A stretch of DNA of 61,049 nt from Mycetocola sp. (GCF_025464835.1 NZ_JAODMP010000070.1:1-61049); one strand, 5' to 3'. Shown: positions 17,793 to 27,450, numbered from the stretch's first letter. Notes: a model not told the origin generated them from the sequence alone. Made by a program: numbers and translations.

Positions 17793-19473
17793 CGCACCCA
17801 CAATCCTGGCCGGGACCGGAATCGGCCAGGGAGTCGCCATCGGCGTCGTCGCGCGGATGTCCGAACCGTTGCCGGCCCCGGCGGACTCCCCAAGCACACA
17901 CGGGCAGGCAGAGGAGGCAGAACGGGCGCGTACGTCGCTCGGTACCGTCGCCCGCGAACTCGAATCCCGGGGACAAGCTGCAGGCGGTGCCGCACGTGAC
18001 GTCCTCGAGGCCCAGGCCATGATGGCCGAGGACCCGATGCTCTCCGAAGCCATCGACGACGCCCTCGCCGCCGGGAAGACGGCCGAGCGGGCCGTTTTCG
18101 AAGCCTTCGCCTCGTTCCGGGACCAGCTCGCCGCCATGGGCGGCTACCTGGGTGAACGCGCCGCGGACCTCGACGACGTCTCACAAAGGGTTATCGCCGA
18201 TCTTCGGGGAGTGGCGGCGCCTGGCGTTCCCAGCCCTGAACATCCGTTCGTCCTCGTCGCCCGAGATCTGGCTCCGGCAGACACCGCCATGCTCGACCTC
18301 GGCAAGGTGCTCGGCCTCGTCACCAGCGACGGCGGACCGACCTCGCATACCGCGATCCTCGCCAGGGAGAAGTCGATCGTCGCCGTCGTCGGCACAGCGG
18401 ATGCCACCCAGCTGGCTGACGGGACCCGCGTCATCCTCGATGCGGCGTCCGGCACGGTGATCGCGAATCCGACCGAGGAGCAGATCGCCGACGCGGAGCG
18501 ACGCATCGCGGAACGGCAGGCGGCAGCGGTCGCACCGGTCACGCCCGGCGCGCTCGCCGACGGAACAGCCATCCCGCTCCTCGCAAACCTCGGTTCCTCA
18601 GCCGGAGCCCAGGCCGCCGCCGATGCCGGCGCGGAGGGCGTCGGGCTGTTCCGCACCGAGTTCCTGTTCCTCGATGCCGGTGGCTCCGCCCCGACCATCG
18701 AGCAGCAGCGCGAACACTACGTGCGCCTGCTTCAGGCGTTCCCCGGCAAGAAGGTCGTCGTCCGGGTCCTCGACGCCGGCGCCGACAAGCCACTGGCGTT
18801 CCTCAACGATGCCCACGAGGAGAACCCGGCGCTCGGCCTTCGCGGGCTCCGCGCCCTCCGGGCGAGTGAGGACATCCTGCGCGAACAGCTCACCGCGCTC
18901 GCCGAGGCGGATGCCCAGACGCAGGCAGAGCTGTGGGTGATGGCTCCTATGGTCTCCACCGTCGAAGAAACCAGGTACTTCGTCGGTGTCGCCCGGGAGT
19001 GCGGGATCCGCACAGCCGGCGTCATGGTGGAGGTGCCATCCGCCGCGCTGATGGCCGACCGGGTGCTTGACGCAGCCGACTTCGCATCGATCGGGACCAA
19101 CGACCTGACCCAGTACACCCTCGCGGCCGACAGGATGCTCGGATCGGTCGCCGCCCTGCAGGATCCGTGGCACCCAGCCGTTCTCCGCCTCGTCGGAGAG
19201 GTCGGCGCCGCCGGAGCAGCCGCAGGAAAGCCGGTAGGGATCTGTGGTGAGGCCGCAGCAGACCCGCTCCTCGCCGTCGTGCTCGTCGGACTCGGAGCAA
19301 CCAGCCTGTCTATGTCCACCCCGGCCCTCACCGACGTCCGGGCATCGCTCCTGACCTACACCCTCGACGAGGCCCGACGCCTCGCCGGAATCGCACTGGC
19401 CGCCGACGGGGCGGCCGAATCCCGTGCAGCGGTAGCCGCCGCTGCCCAGACCCTGAAAGAGGCACGATCATGA
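17782..19473 (+). CDS. ptsI: PTS enzyme I (phosphoenolpyruvate-protein phosphotransferase)
   Basis: A 563-aa enzyme that autophosphorylates from PEP and passes the phosphate to HPr. Active His189 lies in TSDGGPTSHTAILAR; the C-terminal barrel has GVGLFRTEFLFLD, LRGLRALRASEDILREQL, SIGTNDLTQYTLAADR and the catalytic Cys in GICGEAAADP. Length fits the family (550-575). It starts inside ptsH and its stop overlaps the next ATG (ATGA). Confidence 0.97.
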   Translation: MTSSAPTILAGTGIGQGVAIGVVARMSEPLPAPADSPSTHGQAEEAERARTSLGTVARELESRGQAAGGAARDVLEAQAMMAEDPMLSEAIDDALAAGKTAERAVFEAFASFRDQLAAMGGYLGERAADLDDVSQRVIADLRGVAAPGVPSPEHPFVLVARDLAPADTAMLDLGKVLGLVTSDGGPTSHTAILAREKSIVAVVGTADATQLADGTRVILDAASGTVIANPTEEQIADAERRIAERQAAAVAPVTPGALADGTAIPLLANLGSSAGAQAAADAGAEGVGLFRTEFLFLDAGGSAPTIEQQREHYVRLLQAFPGKKVVVRVLDAGADKPLAFLNDAHEENPALGLRGLRALRASEDILREQLTALAEADAQTQAELWVMAPMVSTVEETRYFVGVARECGIRTAGVMVEVPSAALMADRVLDAADFASIGTNDLTQYTLAADRMLGSVAALQDPWHPAVLRLVGEVGAAGAAAGKPVGICGEAAADPLLAVVLVGLGATSLSMSTPALTDVRASLLTYTLDEARRLAGIALAADGAAESRAAVAAAAQTLKEARS

Positions 19474-21047
19474 CAACGACGTCGACTACCAAGAAGCAGG
19501 GAGGTGCCCGGGTCCGCGTTCAGCGGTTCGGGACGTTCCTCTCCGGCATGGTGATGCCCAATATCGCAGCGTTCATCGCATGGGGCCTCATCACTGCGTT
19601 CTTCATCGCGACCGGCTGGCTACCCAACGGAATCCTGGGTGGGTTCGGCGATGCGGATGTCATCGGCTGGCAGGGGGCTGCCACCGCACTCGCCGAGGCC
19701 GAAGATGGCACGACCTTCCAGAGGTACGTCGGACTGGTCGGTCCGATGATCACCTACCTGCTTCCGCTCCTCATCGCCAATACCGGTGGGCGGATGATCT
19801 ATGGCGAACGCGGCGGCGTGGTCGGAACGATCGCGACGATGGGTGTCATCGTCGGCAGCTCCATCCCGATGTTCATCGGAGCGATGATCATGGGGCCGCT
19901 CGCGGCGTGGCTGATGAAGAAAGTCGACAGCATCTGGGACGGCAAGATCAAGGCCGGTTTCGAGATGCTCGTGAACAACTTCTCCGCGGGTATCCTCGGT
20001 GCGATCCTCGCCGTTGTCGCGTTCTTCGGCATCGCGCCGATCATCACGACGCTGAGTTCCTGGCTCGAAGCCGCGGTGAACTGGCTGGTCAGCTTGTCTC
20101 TGCTCCCGCTCGTCAGCATCTTCGTCGAACCGGGAAAGATCCTCTTCCTCAACAACGCCATCAACCACGGCGTGTTCACTCCCCTCGGCGTCCAGCAGGT
20201 GGAGGAGAGCGGAAAGAGCATCCTGTTCCTGATCGAGGCGAACCCCGGCCCCGGGCTCGGCATTCTTCTTGCCTACTCGCTCTTCGGGCTCGGCATCGCC
20301 CGTGCCAGCGCTCCGGGCGCCATCATCATCCACTTCTTCGGCGGCATCCACGAGATCTACTTCCCGTACGTGCTGATGAAGCCGGCACTCCTTCTCGCCG
20401 TCATCGCCGGCGGAATGTCGGGTGTGGCAACCAACGTGCTGTTCCAGAGCGGGCTGCGGGCGCCGGCATCGCCCGGCAGCATCATCGCCGTGCTGATCCA
20501 GACCGCCAACGACAGCTATCTCGGTGTCGTCCTGTCGGTGCTCATCGCCACCGCCGTGTCGTTCGTCGTCGCCTCGATCATCCTGCGTGCCTCACGCAAG
20601 CGGGACCTCGCCGCCGGCAACGCCGGTGACCTGGGGGCGGCGGTCGCCGCGACCGAAGCGGCCAAGGGCAAGAAAAGCTCGGTGCTCGGAGGCCTCGTTT
20701 CGGAGGGCGCGACGGAGTCCGGTTCGGCCACCGCAACCGCCACCCTCGTGCGAAACATCGTGTTCGCGTGTGACGCGGGAATGGGCTCAAGCGCCATGGG
20801 TGCATCCGTTCTGCGCAACAAGATCAAGAAGGCCGGGATCGACGGGGTGACAGTGACCAACCAGGCCATCGCGAACCTCACAGGCGACGCGGACCTCGTG
20901 ATCACTCACCAGGACCTCACCGACCGGGCGCGTCAGAAGTCGCCGGACTCGCAGCACATCTCGGTGGACAACTTCATGAACAGCCCGAAATACGATGACG
21001 TCGTCGAGATCGTCAGGCGAAACAACAGCCAGGAGGGAACCGTATGA
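19470..21047 (+). CDS. mtlA: Mannitol-specific PTS permease EIICB
   Basis: A 525-aa protein: membrane EIIC (residues 25-375; FLSGMVMPNIAAFIAWGLITA, LPLLIANTGGRMIYGERGG, the substrate-site GGIHEIYFPY) followed by a linker and an EIIB domain with Cys434 in FACDAGMGSSAMGAS. It takes up and phosphorylates mannitol to mannitol-1-phosphate. EIIA is encoded separately by the next gene, so this is the split Gram-positive form. ATGA overlaps on both sides indicate coupling. Confidence 0.96.
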   Translation: MTTTSTTKKQGGARVRVQRFGTFLSGMVMPNIAAFIAWGLITAFFIATGWLPNGILGGFGDADVIGWQGAATALAEAEDGTTFQRYVGLVGPMITYLLPLLIANTGGRMIYGERGGVVGTIATMGVIVGSSIPMFIGAMIMGPLAAWLMKKVDSIWDGKIKAGFEMLVNNFSAGILGAILAVVAFFGIAPIITTLSSWLEAAVNWLVSLSLLPLVSIFVEPGKILFLNNAINHGVFTPLGVQQVEESGKSILFLIEANPGPGLGILLAYSLFGLGIARASAPGAIIIHFFGGIHEIYFPYVLMKPALLLAVIAGGMSGVATNVLFQSGLRAPASPGSIIAVLIQTANDSYLGVVLSVLIATAVSFVVASIILRASRKRDLAAGNAGDLGAAVAATEAAKGKKSSVLGGLVSEGATESGSATATATLVRNIVFACDAGMGSSAMGASVLRNKIKKAGIDGVTVTNQAIANLTGDADLVITHQDLTDRARQKSPDSQHISVDNFMNSPKYDDVVEIVRRNNSQEGTV

Positions 21048-21484
21048 CTGACAACATCCTGACCCCCGAGAACGTGGTTGCGCGAGGGTCAGCAACGACC
21101 AAGGAGGAGGCGATCCGCGAAGCGGGCGGCCTGCTTGTCGCCGCCGGAGCGGTGAAGCCCGAATACATCGACGCCATGCTCGAACGGGAGGCATCGGTGT
21201 CCACCTACATGGGCAACTACCTGGCCATCCCGCACGGAACGAACGAGGCGAAGGATGCGATCAGCCGGTCGGCTCTTTCGCTCGTGCGTTATGCCGACCC
21301 GATCGATTGGGACGGCGAGCAGGTGCGGTTCGCGGTCGGCATCGCCGGGCTCAACAACGAGCACCTCGAGATCCTCTCCAAGATCGCCATCGTCTTCTCC
21401 GACGAGGACGAGGTCCAGAAGCTACTCGACGCGGCAGACGCGAACGAACTGTTCGCCCTGCTCGAGGAGGTCAACGCAGAATGA
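21044..21484 (+). CDS. mtlF: Mannitol-specific PTS EIIA component
   Basis: A 146-aa protein of the PTS EIIA type 2 family. The phosphorylated His is H64 in [13 protein letters not shown], and the N-terminal [19 protein letters not shown] matches MtlF. It passes phosphate from HPr to the EIIB domain of MtlA. Length is typical (140-150). Overlaps mtlA and mtlD by ATGA. Confidence 0.95.
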   Translation: MTDNILTPENVVARGSATTKEEAIREAGGLLVAAGAVKPEYIDAMLEREASVSTYMGNYLAIPHGTNEAKDAISRSALSLVRYADPIDWDGEQVRFAVGIAGLNNEHLEILSKIAIVFSDEDEVQKLLDAADANELFALLEEVNAE

Positions 21485-22626
21485 AAGCGGTTCACTTCGG
21501 CGCAGGCAACATCGGGCGCGGGTTCGTCGGTCTGTTGCTCCACGACGCCGGCTACGAGGTCGTCTTCGCCGACGTGAACGCGGAGCTCATCGACGCGCTC
21601 AGGCAGACGCCGAGCTACGACGTGCACGAGGTCGGTGACGGTGGGGGAGTCCGCACCGTCACCGGCTACCGTGCGATCAACAGTGCCAGCTCAGCGAGCG
21701 AGCTGATCGCTGAGATTCAAACAGCAGACGTGGTCACCACAGCGGTCGGCCCCAACATTCTCAAATTTGTGGCGCCCGTGATCGCACGCGCGCTTGCGCT
21801 GCGGGACCCAGGGCTTGCGCCGCTCGCCGTGATGGCGTGCGAGAACGCCATCAACGCCACCGACCTGCTCAAAACGGAGGTGCAGGCTAGCGTCGGCCCC
21901 GAGGAGTGGGACGCGATCACCCCGCGTGCGATCTTCGCCAACACCGCCGTCGACCGTATCGTCCCCGGGCAAGACCCGTCAGCGGGTATCGACGTCACTG
22001 TGGAGACCTTCTCCGAGTGGGTCATCGAATCCGCGCCATTCGGCGATGCGCCACCCAACATTCCCGGGGCCACCTTCGTGGATGCACTCGGGCCGTACAT
22101 CGAACGCAAACTCTTCACCGTCAACACCGGCCACGCCACTGCCGCGTACTACGGCTTCGCCGCCGGGATCGGAAAGATCTCGGACGCCCTCGCCGACGAC
22201 GGCGTAGCCCATGCCGTCCGGCGTGTCCTCGAGGAGACCAGCGCGCTCCTTGTGGCCAAGCACGGCATCGACGAGGAGGTGCAGCGCGCGTACCGCGAGA
22301 AAATTCTGCTGCGATTCGCGAACCCGCACCTGCCGGACACCGTGCAGAGGGTCGGCCGGCAGCCGCTCCGCAAACTCTCGAGGAACGAACGGTTCATCGG
22401 CCCGGCCGCTGAACTCGCTGAACGGGGCATCGGGCACACGGCACTTCTCGACGCCGTCGGTAAAGCGCTGGGCTTCGATGTCGCGGACGACGAGCAGAGC
22501 AGCGAGATGCGCTCGATGCTGGAGAAACTGGACCCGCAGACGTTCGTCGAACGCGTCACAGGGCTCGCTCCGGCGCATCCGCTCTTCGACGAACTCGTCC
22601 CCATCGTGGCGGCCTCCCGTGGGTAG
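21481..22626 (+). CDS. mtlD: Mannitol-1-phosphate 5-dehydrogenase
   Basis: A 381-aa NAD-dependent enzyme converting mannitol-1-phosphate to fructose-6-phosphate. The Rossmann motif [11 protein letters not shown] is at residues 5-15; further family blocks are [32 protein letters not shown] with the catalytic Lys region, and [29 protein letters not shown]. It is the last gene of the operon, with the ATG overlapping the mtlF stop. No terminator is seen after it; the infA promoter begins 7 nt later. Confidence 0.96.
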   Translation: MKAVHFGAGNIGRGFVGLLLHDAGYEVVFADVNAELIDALRQTPSYDVHEVGDGGGVRTVTGYRAINSASSASELIAEIQTADVVTTAVGPNILKFVAPVIARALALRDPGLAPLAVMACENAINATDLLKTEVQASVGPEEWDAITPRAIFANTAVDRIVPGQDPSAGIDVTVETFSEWVIESAPFGDAPPNIPGATFVDALGPYIERKLFTVNTGHATAAYYGFAAGIGKISDALADDGVAHAVRRVLEETSALLVAKHGIDEEVQRAYREKILLRFANPHLPDTVQRVGRQPLRKLSRNERFIGPAAELAERGIGHTALLDAVGKALGFDVADDEQSSEMRSMLEKLDPQTFVERVTGLAPAHPLFDELVPIVAASRG

Positions 22627-22632
22627 CCGCGA

Positions 22633-22662
22633 TTGGCGAAATCCCGCACATTAACATAGGAT
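22633..22662 (+). promoter_or_regulatory. Promoter of the infA operon
   Basis: TTGGCG (22633-22638), 18-nt spacer, TAGGAT (22657-22662). It begins 7 nt after the mtlD stop and gives a leader of about 100 nt before infA. Confidence 0.6.
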
Positions 22663-22771
22663 TGTCCGTTGGTGCTTTGTGCACGCTTTCTGCGTGTTCT
22701 CCAAATGGGGCAAGCAGCACCACAATCCATCCGCACGACCAGTGCGACCTACCTTTAGCGACAGTGAGTGT

Positions 22772-22993
22772 ATGGCCAAAAAAGACGGTGTCATCGAGAT
22801 CGAAGGCGCAGTAGTCGAAGCTCTGCCCAACGCGATGTTTCGCGTTGAGCTGACCAACGGCCACCGCGTTCTTGCCACAATCAGCGGCAAGATGCGTCAG
22901 CACTACATCCGTATCCTCCCCGAGGACCGCGTGATCGTCGAGCTCAGCCCATACGATCTGACCCGCGGCCGGATCGTTTACCGGTACAAGTAG
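22772..22993 (+). CDS. infA: Translation initiation factor IF-1
   Basis: A 73-aa protein starting [12 protein letters not shown] and containing [22 protein letters not shown] and IRILPEDRV, all invariant in IF-1. It binds the 30S A-site during initiation. The ATG at 22772 is chosen for the conserved start; the frame is open further upstream, but those codons have no family counterpart. Exact family length (72-73). Confidence 0.98.
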   Translation: MAKKDGVIEIEGAVVEALPNAMFRVELTNGHRVLATISGKMRQHYIRILPEDRVIVELSPYDLTRGRIVYRYK

Positions 22994-23070
22994 ATCGCAC
23001 TGTAAGTAACGGCCTGTTCGCCCACGTTGTGGGTCCTCCAGGCACGACGACAGCGAAAAGAGAGAATCAC

Positions 23071-23184
23071 ATGAAGGTCAACCCCAGCGTCAAGAAGATC
23101 TGTGACAAATGCAAAGTCATTCGTCGCAACGGACGCGTCATGGTCATCTGCGACAACCCGCGCCACAAGCAGCGCCAGGGCTGA
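23071..23184 (+). CDS. rpmJ: 50S ribosomal protein L36
   Basis: A 37-aa protein, [19 protein letters not shown] at the start and ending NPRHKQRQG. It has the zinc-ribbon ligands C11, C14, C27 and H32 of the C+ (zinc) form. AAGAGAG precedes the ATG. The stop codon is buried in a 16-bp hairpin. Confidence 0.97.
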   Translation: MKVNPSVKKICDKCKVIRRNGRVMVICDNPRHKQRQG

Positions 23185-23216
23185 TGTCCGCAGGCGCGAA
23201 GCGCTTGCAGACATCA
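23182..23216 (+). promoter_or_regulatory. Hairpin overlapping the rpmJ stop codon
   Basis: Arms 23182-23197 and 23201-23216 pair over 16 bp (two G-U) with a GAA triloop; no T tract follows. The rest of the 211-bp spacer to rpsM has a second stem (7-bp arms near 23229 and 23240) and no gene. Possible r-protein binding site or partial terminator. Confidence 0.6.
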
Positions 23217-23395
23217 GGATCGAGTGACGCGGCACGCTTGCCGCGGCGTATCGAGATCGAGATTTCGATCAACTTGAGCAGTGACCAGCACCACAATATC
23301 GGCAGTTCCAGAACTCTTTTCGAGGGACACCTCGGGTCGGAGGCCCGGGCACAGGAACTGCTCCACACCTCCACTAACTCCTAGGAGAAGCCACC

Positions 23396-23770
23396 ATGGC
23401 ACGTCTCGCCGGCGTAGATATTCCCCGCGATAAGCGCGTGGAAATCGCACTGACGTACATTTACGGTGTTGGACGCACGAGGGCCGTTGCGACCCTCGCC
23501 GACACCGGAATCGATGGAAACATCCGCGTGAAGGACCTCAGCGACGACCAGCTGGTCTTGCTCCGCGACTACATCGAAGGCAACTACAAGGTAGAGGGTG
23601 ACCTCCGCCGTGAAGTGCAGGCCGACATCCGCCGCAAGGTCGAGATCGGTAGCTACGAAGGCATCCGCCACCGTCGCGGCCTGCCCGTCCGTGGTCAGCG
23701 CACCAAGACCAACGCTCGTACCCGCAAGGGCCCGAAGCGGACCGTAGCCGGCAAGAAGAAGGCTCGCTAG
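23396..23770 (+). CDS. rpsM: 30S ribosomal protein S13
   Basis: A 124-aa protein starting [26 protein letters not shown], with the helix-two-turn-helix region and the C-terminal [30 protein letters not shown] tail (read in parts) that contacts P-site tRNA. TAGGAGAAG supplies a strong ribosome site. Normal length. Confidence 0.98.
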   Translation: MARLAGVDIPRDKRVEIALTYIYGVGRTRAVATLADTGIDGNIRVKDLSDDQLVLLRDYIEGNYKVEGDLRREVQADIRRKVEIGSYEGIRHRRGLPVRGQRTKTNARTRKGPKRTVAGKKKAR

Positions 23771-23813
23771 GCCCCCGGCCTCGAGTCTCGCCAGGAAGAT
23801 TTAGGAGAAATCA

Positions 23814-24212
23814 ATGGCTGCACCCAAGTCGGCTGCTCGCAAGCCGCGTAAAAAAGAGAAGAAGAACATTGCTGTGGGCCAGGCTCACATCAAGTCGACC
23901 TTCAACAACACGATCGTGTCGATCACGGACACCACTGGTGCCGTCATCAGCTGGGCTTCCTCCGGTGGAGTCGGCTTCAAAGGTTCGCGCAAGTCGACCC
24001 CGTTCGCCGCTCAGCTCGCCGCAGAATCGGCAGCCCGTCAGGCGCAGGAACACGGTATGAAGAAGGTTGACGTGTTCGTCAAGGGTCCCGGTTCAGGCCG
24101 CGAGACCGCGATCCGCTCACTCCAGGCCGCAGGCCTCGAGGTCGGTTCGATCAACGACGTCACCCCGCAGGCGCACAACGGTTGCCGCCCGCCGAAGCGT
24201 CGCCGCGTTTAA
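23814..24212 (+). CDS. rpsK: 30S ribosomal protein S11
   Basis: A 132-aa protein with the S11 blocks [37 protein letters not shown] and the C-terminal [19 protein letters not shown]11 forms part of the 30S platform at the E site. TTTAGGAGA precedes the ATG. rpsD, which often follows in other bacteria, is absent here. Confidence 0.98.
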   Translation: MAAPKSAARKPRKKEKKNIAVGQAHIKSTFNNTIVSITDTTGAVISWASSGGVGFKGSRKSTPFAAQLAAESAARQAQEHGMKKVDVFVKGPGSGRETAIRSLQAAGLEVGSINDVTPQAHNGCRPPKRRRV

Positions 24213-24227
24213 ACCCTCACCTTTGGT

Positions 24228-24262
24228 CGATTGAGCAGTGCCTGGCAGGCACTGCTCAATCG
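24228..24262 (+). terminator. Perfect palindrome between rpsK and rpoA
   Basis: Arms 24228-24243 and 24247-24262 pair over 16 bp without a mismatch around 3 nt. No T run follows. It may terminate the infA-rpsK transcript in part, setting a ratio between ribosomal proteins and RNA polymerase alpha. A TTGACG (24267-24272) just after it is a possible -35 for rpoA, but a matching -10 is unclear. Confidence 0.6.
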
Positions 24263-24339
24263 CCCGTTGACGATCACAACTTCATACCTCGCCATTGCAA
24301 GTGTCATATAGCGGACACTTAGCCGAAAGGAATTTCATA

Positions 24340-25332
24340 GTGCTTATTGCACAGCGCCCAACGCTCACCGAAGAGAACATTTCAGAGTTCCGCAGCCGGT
24401 TCGTGATTGAGCCCCTGGAGCCCGGCTTCGGTTACACCCTCGGAAACTCACTCCGCCGCACCCTGCTTTCCTCGATCCCGGGCGCTGCTGTAACCAGCAT
24501 CCGGATCGACGGCGTGCTGCACGAGTTCAGCACCATTCCCGGTGTGAAAGAGGATGCCACCGAAATCATCCTCAACATCAAGGGTCTTGTGGTCTCGAGC
24601 GAGCACGATGAGCCGATCACCGCGTACCTGCGTAAGACCGGCGCAGGCCAGGTCACCGCAGCCGACATCTCGGCTCCGGCCGGCGTCGAGGTGCACAACC
24701 CGGATCTCGTCATCGCCACCCTGAACGACAAGGCGAAGTTCGAGCTCGAGCTGACCATCGAGCGTGGCCGCGGCTACGTGTCCGCCACCCAGAACCGCAA
24801 CGAGTTCTCTGAGGCCGGGCAGATTCCGATCGACTCGATCTACTCGCCCGTGCTGAAGGTCACCTACCGCGTCGAGGCGACTCGTGCCGGTGAGCGTACC
24901 GACTTCGACCGCCTGGTTGTCGATGTGGAGACAAAGGCGGCCATCACGCCGCGCGACGCCATCGCATCCGCCGGTACGACCCTCGTCGAGCTGTTCGGTC
25001 TCGCCCGTGAGCTGAACAACGCCGCTGAAGGCATTGAGATCGGCCCAGCGCCGGTCGACGCTGTCCTCTCCAGCGAACTCTCGATTCCGATCGAAGACCT
25101 TGACCTGTCGGTGCGTTCGTACAACTGCCTGAAGCGCGAAGGCATCAACACCGTGTCCGAGCTCGTGGCGTTGAGCGAGACGCAGCTGATGAACATCCGC
25201 AACTTCGGACAGAAGTCGGTCGATGAGGTCCGCGACAAGCTCGTGGAAATGGGCCTTTCGCTCAAGGATTCGGTTCCTGGATTCGACGGCGCCCACTTCT
25301 ACTCGGGTTACGAAGACGAGACAAGCAACTAA
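24340..25332 (+). CDS. rpoA: DNA-directed RNA polymerase subunit alpha
   Basis: A 330-aa protein: N-terminal dimerisation domain with [28 protein letters not shown], a linker, and a C-terminal domain with [19 protein letters not shown] and [15 protein letters not shown] that binds UP elements and activators. GTG at 24340 is preferred over upstream in-frame codons because AAAGGA lies at the right distance and [11 protein letters not shown] is the family start. Length is typical for actinobacteria. Confidence 0.97.
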   Translation: MLIAQRPTLTEENISEFRSRFVIEPLEPGFGYTLGNSLRRTLLSSIPGAAVTSIRIDGVLHEFSTIPGVKEDATEIILNIKGLVVSSEHDEPITAYLRKTGAGQVTAADISAPAGVEVHNPDLVIATLNDKAKFELELTIERGRGYVSATQNRNEFSEAGQIPIDSIYSPVLKVTYRVEATRAGERTDFDRLVVDVETKAAITPRDAIASAGTTLVELFGLARELNNAAEGIEIGPAPVDAVLSSELSIPIEDLDLSVRSYNCLKREGINTVSELVALSETQLMNIRNFGQKSVDEVRDKLVEMGLSLKDSVPGFDGAHFYSGYEDETSN

Positions 25333-25380
25333 GGCTCGTCCTCGACGCCTTTTCACTTTTGATACTGGAGAATACTTTTC

Positions 25381-25935
25381 ATGCCTACTCCCACTAAAGG
25401 CCCCCGCCTCGGAGGCGGCCCAGCGCACGAGCGTCTGATGCTCGCCAACCTGGCCGCTGCCCTGTTCACCCACAAGAGCATCAAGACCACCGAGACGAAG
25501 GCCAAGCGCCTCCGCCCGGTCGCTGAGCGCCTCATCACGTTCGCGAAGCGCGGAGACCTCCACGCTCGCCGCCGTGTCATGCGCATCATCGGTGACACCT
25601 CGGTCGTCCACGAGCTCTTCACCGAAATCGCTCCCCTCGTGGCCGAGCGCGATGGTGGCTACACCCGCATCACCAAGCTCGGTTTCCGCAAGGGCGACAA
25701 CGCGTCCATGGTGCAGATCGAACTGGTGCTCGAGCCCGTCACCCCCAAGGTGAAGAAGTCGAAGACCACTGCTGCGGCGTCGACCCCGGTCGTTGCTGAA
25801 GAGGCTGCTCCCGCTGTCGAAGCCGATGAGGCTGTCGTTGAGGACGCACCCGAAGCTGAGGTTGTCGAAGCAGACGCTGTTGAATCGGACGCTGTCGAAG
25901 CCGATGCAGTCGAGGCTGAGGCCGAAAGCAAGTAA
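25381..25935 (+). CDS. rplQ: 50S ribosomal protein L17, with long acidic C-terminal tail
   Basis: A 184-aa protein; residues 1-120 are L17 ([55 protein letters not shown]). The last 60 or so residues are a low-complexity acidic tail of V, E, A and D with repeated VEADAVE-type units, which doubles the length beyond the usual end. The tail is in frame without interruption and runs to the stop before the terminator. Confidence 0.96.
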   Translation: MPTPTKGPRLGGGPAHERLMLANLAAALFTHKSIKTTETKAKRLRPVAERLITFAKRGDLHARRRVMRIIGDTSVVHELFTEIAPLVAERDGGYTRITKLGFRKGDNASMVQIELVLEPVTPKVKKSKTTAAASTPVVAEEAAPAVEADEAVVEDAPEAEVVEADAVESDAVEADAVEAEAESK

Positions 25936-25950
25936 TCATTCTGCGAGAAA

Positions 25951-25988
25951 CGAAGCCCCCGGCGCCCGCAACGGCGCCGGGGGCTTCG
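25951..25988 (+). terminator. Terminator-like hairpin after rplQ
   Basis: A perfect 16-bp GC-rich stem (25951-25966 with 25973-25988) with a 6-nt loop lies 15 nt after the rplQ stop. The T tract is lacking, which is frequent in actinobacterial terminators. Confidence 0.75.
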
Positions 25989-26001
25989 TCGTCTGGCGGC
26001 A

Positions 26002-26007
26002 TAGGCT
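26002..26007 (+). promoter_or_regulatory. -10 element, leaderless spacing, of the decayed GNAT gene
   Basis: TAGGCT followed by 6 nt and ATG at 26014. The promoter-start arrangement survives although the gene behind it is broken. Confidence 0.45.
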
Positions 26008-26013
26008 GAGCCC

Positions 26014-26374
26014 ATGACGGGAGATCGTCTTCCCCTGGGCAGCCGGGTCCATGCGCGATCAGCGCTCCCGGCTCCTGCCCACCCCGACGTGGCGCGCGGC
26101 ACGCGGCACGCGGCACGTCCTGACTCGCCGTAGCGGACGACGCGAACGGTGCTCGCATCGCCGGTTTCGCGCTCACATCGCTCAACGAGGAGGACTGGGA
26201 CCTGCAGGGATACAGTGCGGGGTATGTCGCGCTCATCGGGGCCGTGCGGGAGTGGCGGGGCCGCCGCCTCGCGCCTGCGCTTCTCGCTCACCTCATACCG
26301 GGACGCACAGTCTCTATGAACGCATGGGCTTCCTCGCGACCACCCGCCGGGTCACGCTCGTCAAGGAGTGCTGA
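26014..26374 (+). pseudogene. Decayed GNAT-family acetyltransferase
   Basis: Pieces of one GNAT protein lie in different frames. From 26148 one frame reads GARIAGFALTSLNEEDWDLQ and GAVREWRGRRLAPALLAHLI, the acetyl-CoA-binding strand-helix region; the last 20 codons in another frame read LYERMGFLATTRRVTLVKE and a stop, the typical GNAT C-terminus. Between them about 25 codons are missing, and the N-terminal half is reduced to a short broken frame. A 7-bp unit CGCGGCA is repeated three times at 26095-26115, a likely slippage site. Its ATG at 26014 keeps a TAGGCT promoter box 6 nt upstream. Confidence 0.75.
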
Positions 26375-26384
26375 CCGCTTCTCG

Positions 26385-26390
26385 TAAACT
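26385..26390 (+). promoter_or_regulatory. -10 element, leaderless spacing, for truA
   Basis: TAAACT followed by 6 nt and GTG at 26397; no ribosome-binding site between. Confidence 0.5.
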
Positions 26391-26396
26391 GGCCCA

Positions 26397-27314
26397 GTGA
26401 CCCAGCCGCAGCGCTTCCGCCTTGATATCGCTTATGACGGCACACATTTCGCCGGGTGGGCCAAGCAGCCGGGGCTCCGCACCGTGCAAGGGGTGCTCGA
26501 GGAAGCGATCACGACAATCCTCGGAAAGCACGGCGACCGGATCCTCGTAGCGGTGGCTGGACGCACCGATACGGGCGTCCACGCGACCGGCCAGGTGGCG
26601 CACCTCGACCTCGACGAGGACCGGGCGGCGCGGGTGAGGCGGGGCCGACCGGCGAAGGACGGACTGCATCCGACCGGCAGTGCCCTGCGACGCAAGGTGA
26701 ACGGCGTCCTCGGCCAGTACCCGGATGTTCTCATCACGAATGCCGCCCCCGCCCCCGACGGATTCGATGCGCGTTTCTCGGCCGTGTGGCGGCGCTACGA
26801 ATACCGGATCGCCGACAGCCTCTCGTTCCGCAACCCCCTCGAACGCGCGCAGACCGTCTGGCACCCCTCACCACTCGATGCGGAGGCGATGAACGCAGCG
26901 GCTGAATCGCTCGTCGGGCTGCACGACTTCGCGACGTACTGCCGCCCGAGGGAGGGCAGGACGACGATCCGGACGCTCCAGCGATTCGGTTGGACCCGTG
27001 ATGACCGCGGTGTCCTCGTGGCGGACGTGCGTGCGGATGCCTTTTGCCACAGCATGGTGCGCGCGCTCGTCGGCGTGTGCGTCGCCGTGGGGGAGGGGAA
27101 GCTCGATGTCGCCGACGCCGAACGGCTCAGGAGTGAGCTGGAGCGGTCGAATGAGTTCGCCGTCATGCCGGCTCGCGGGCTCACGCTCGCCGAGGTCGGC
27201 TACCCGTCCGACGCGCTTCTCGGCCAGCGGGCCGAGCTGACGCGGCAGCGGCGTTCACTCACGGACGGGCGGGATCCCTTTGCCGAGTTTGACCCGGACG
27301 ATGACGCCGGGTAA
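26397..27314 (+). CDS. truA: tRNA pseudouridine synthase A
   Basis: A 305-aa enzyme making pseudouridine at tRNA positions 38-40 of the anticodon stem. Catalytic Asp58 is in VAVAGRTDTGVHATGQ; RLDIAYDGTHFAGWAKQPG starts the fold and FATYCRPREG and DAFCHSMVRALVGVCVAVGEG are family blocks. It is longer than E. coli TruA (270) because of an insert after the catalytic loop (about residues 76-105) and a basic C-terminal tail. GTG start, with leaderless spacing. It often sits after rplQ, as here. Confidence 0.95.
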   Translation: MTQPQRFRLDIAYDGTHFAGWAKQPGLRTVQGVLEEAITTILGKHGDRILVAVAGRTDTGVHATGQVAHLDLDEDRAARVRRGRPAKDGLHPTGSALRRKVNGVLGQYPDVLITNAAPAPDGFDARFSAVWRRYEYRIADSLSFRNPLERAQTVWHPSPLDAEAMNAAAESLVGLHDFATYCRPREGRTTIRTLQRFGWTRDDRGVLVADVRADAFCHSMVRALVGVCVAVGEGKLDVADAERLRSELERSNEFAVMPARGLTLAEVGYPSDALLGQRAELTRQRRSLTDGRDPFAEFDPDDDAG

Positions 27315-27450
27315 TGTTGCTCCTTGGTGTCTGCGCTGACTGCAGCGCGCATCCGAAGTTGAGCCCTCCACCTGCGGCGTTCCAAATCTGGAACTCCCAA
27401 CGGAGCGGGATTCACGACCAACCAACTTACGACAAGAAAGCAGCACTACT

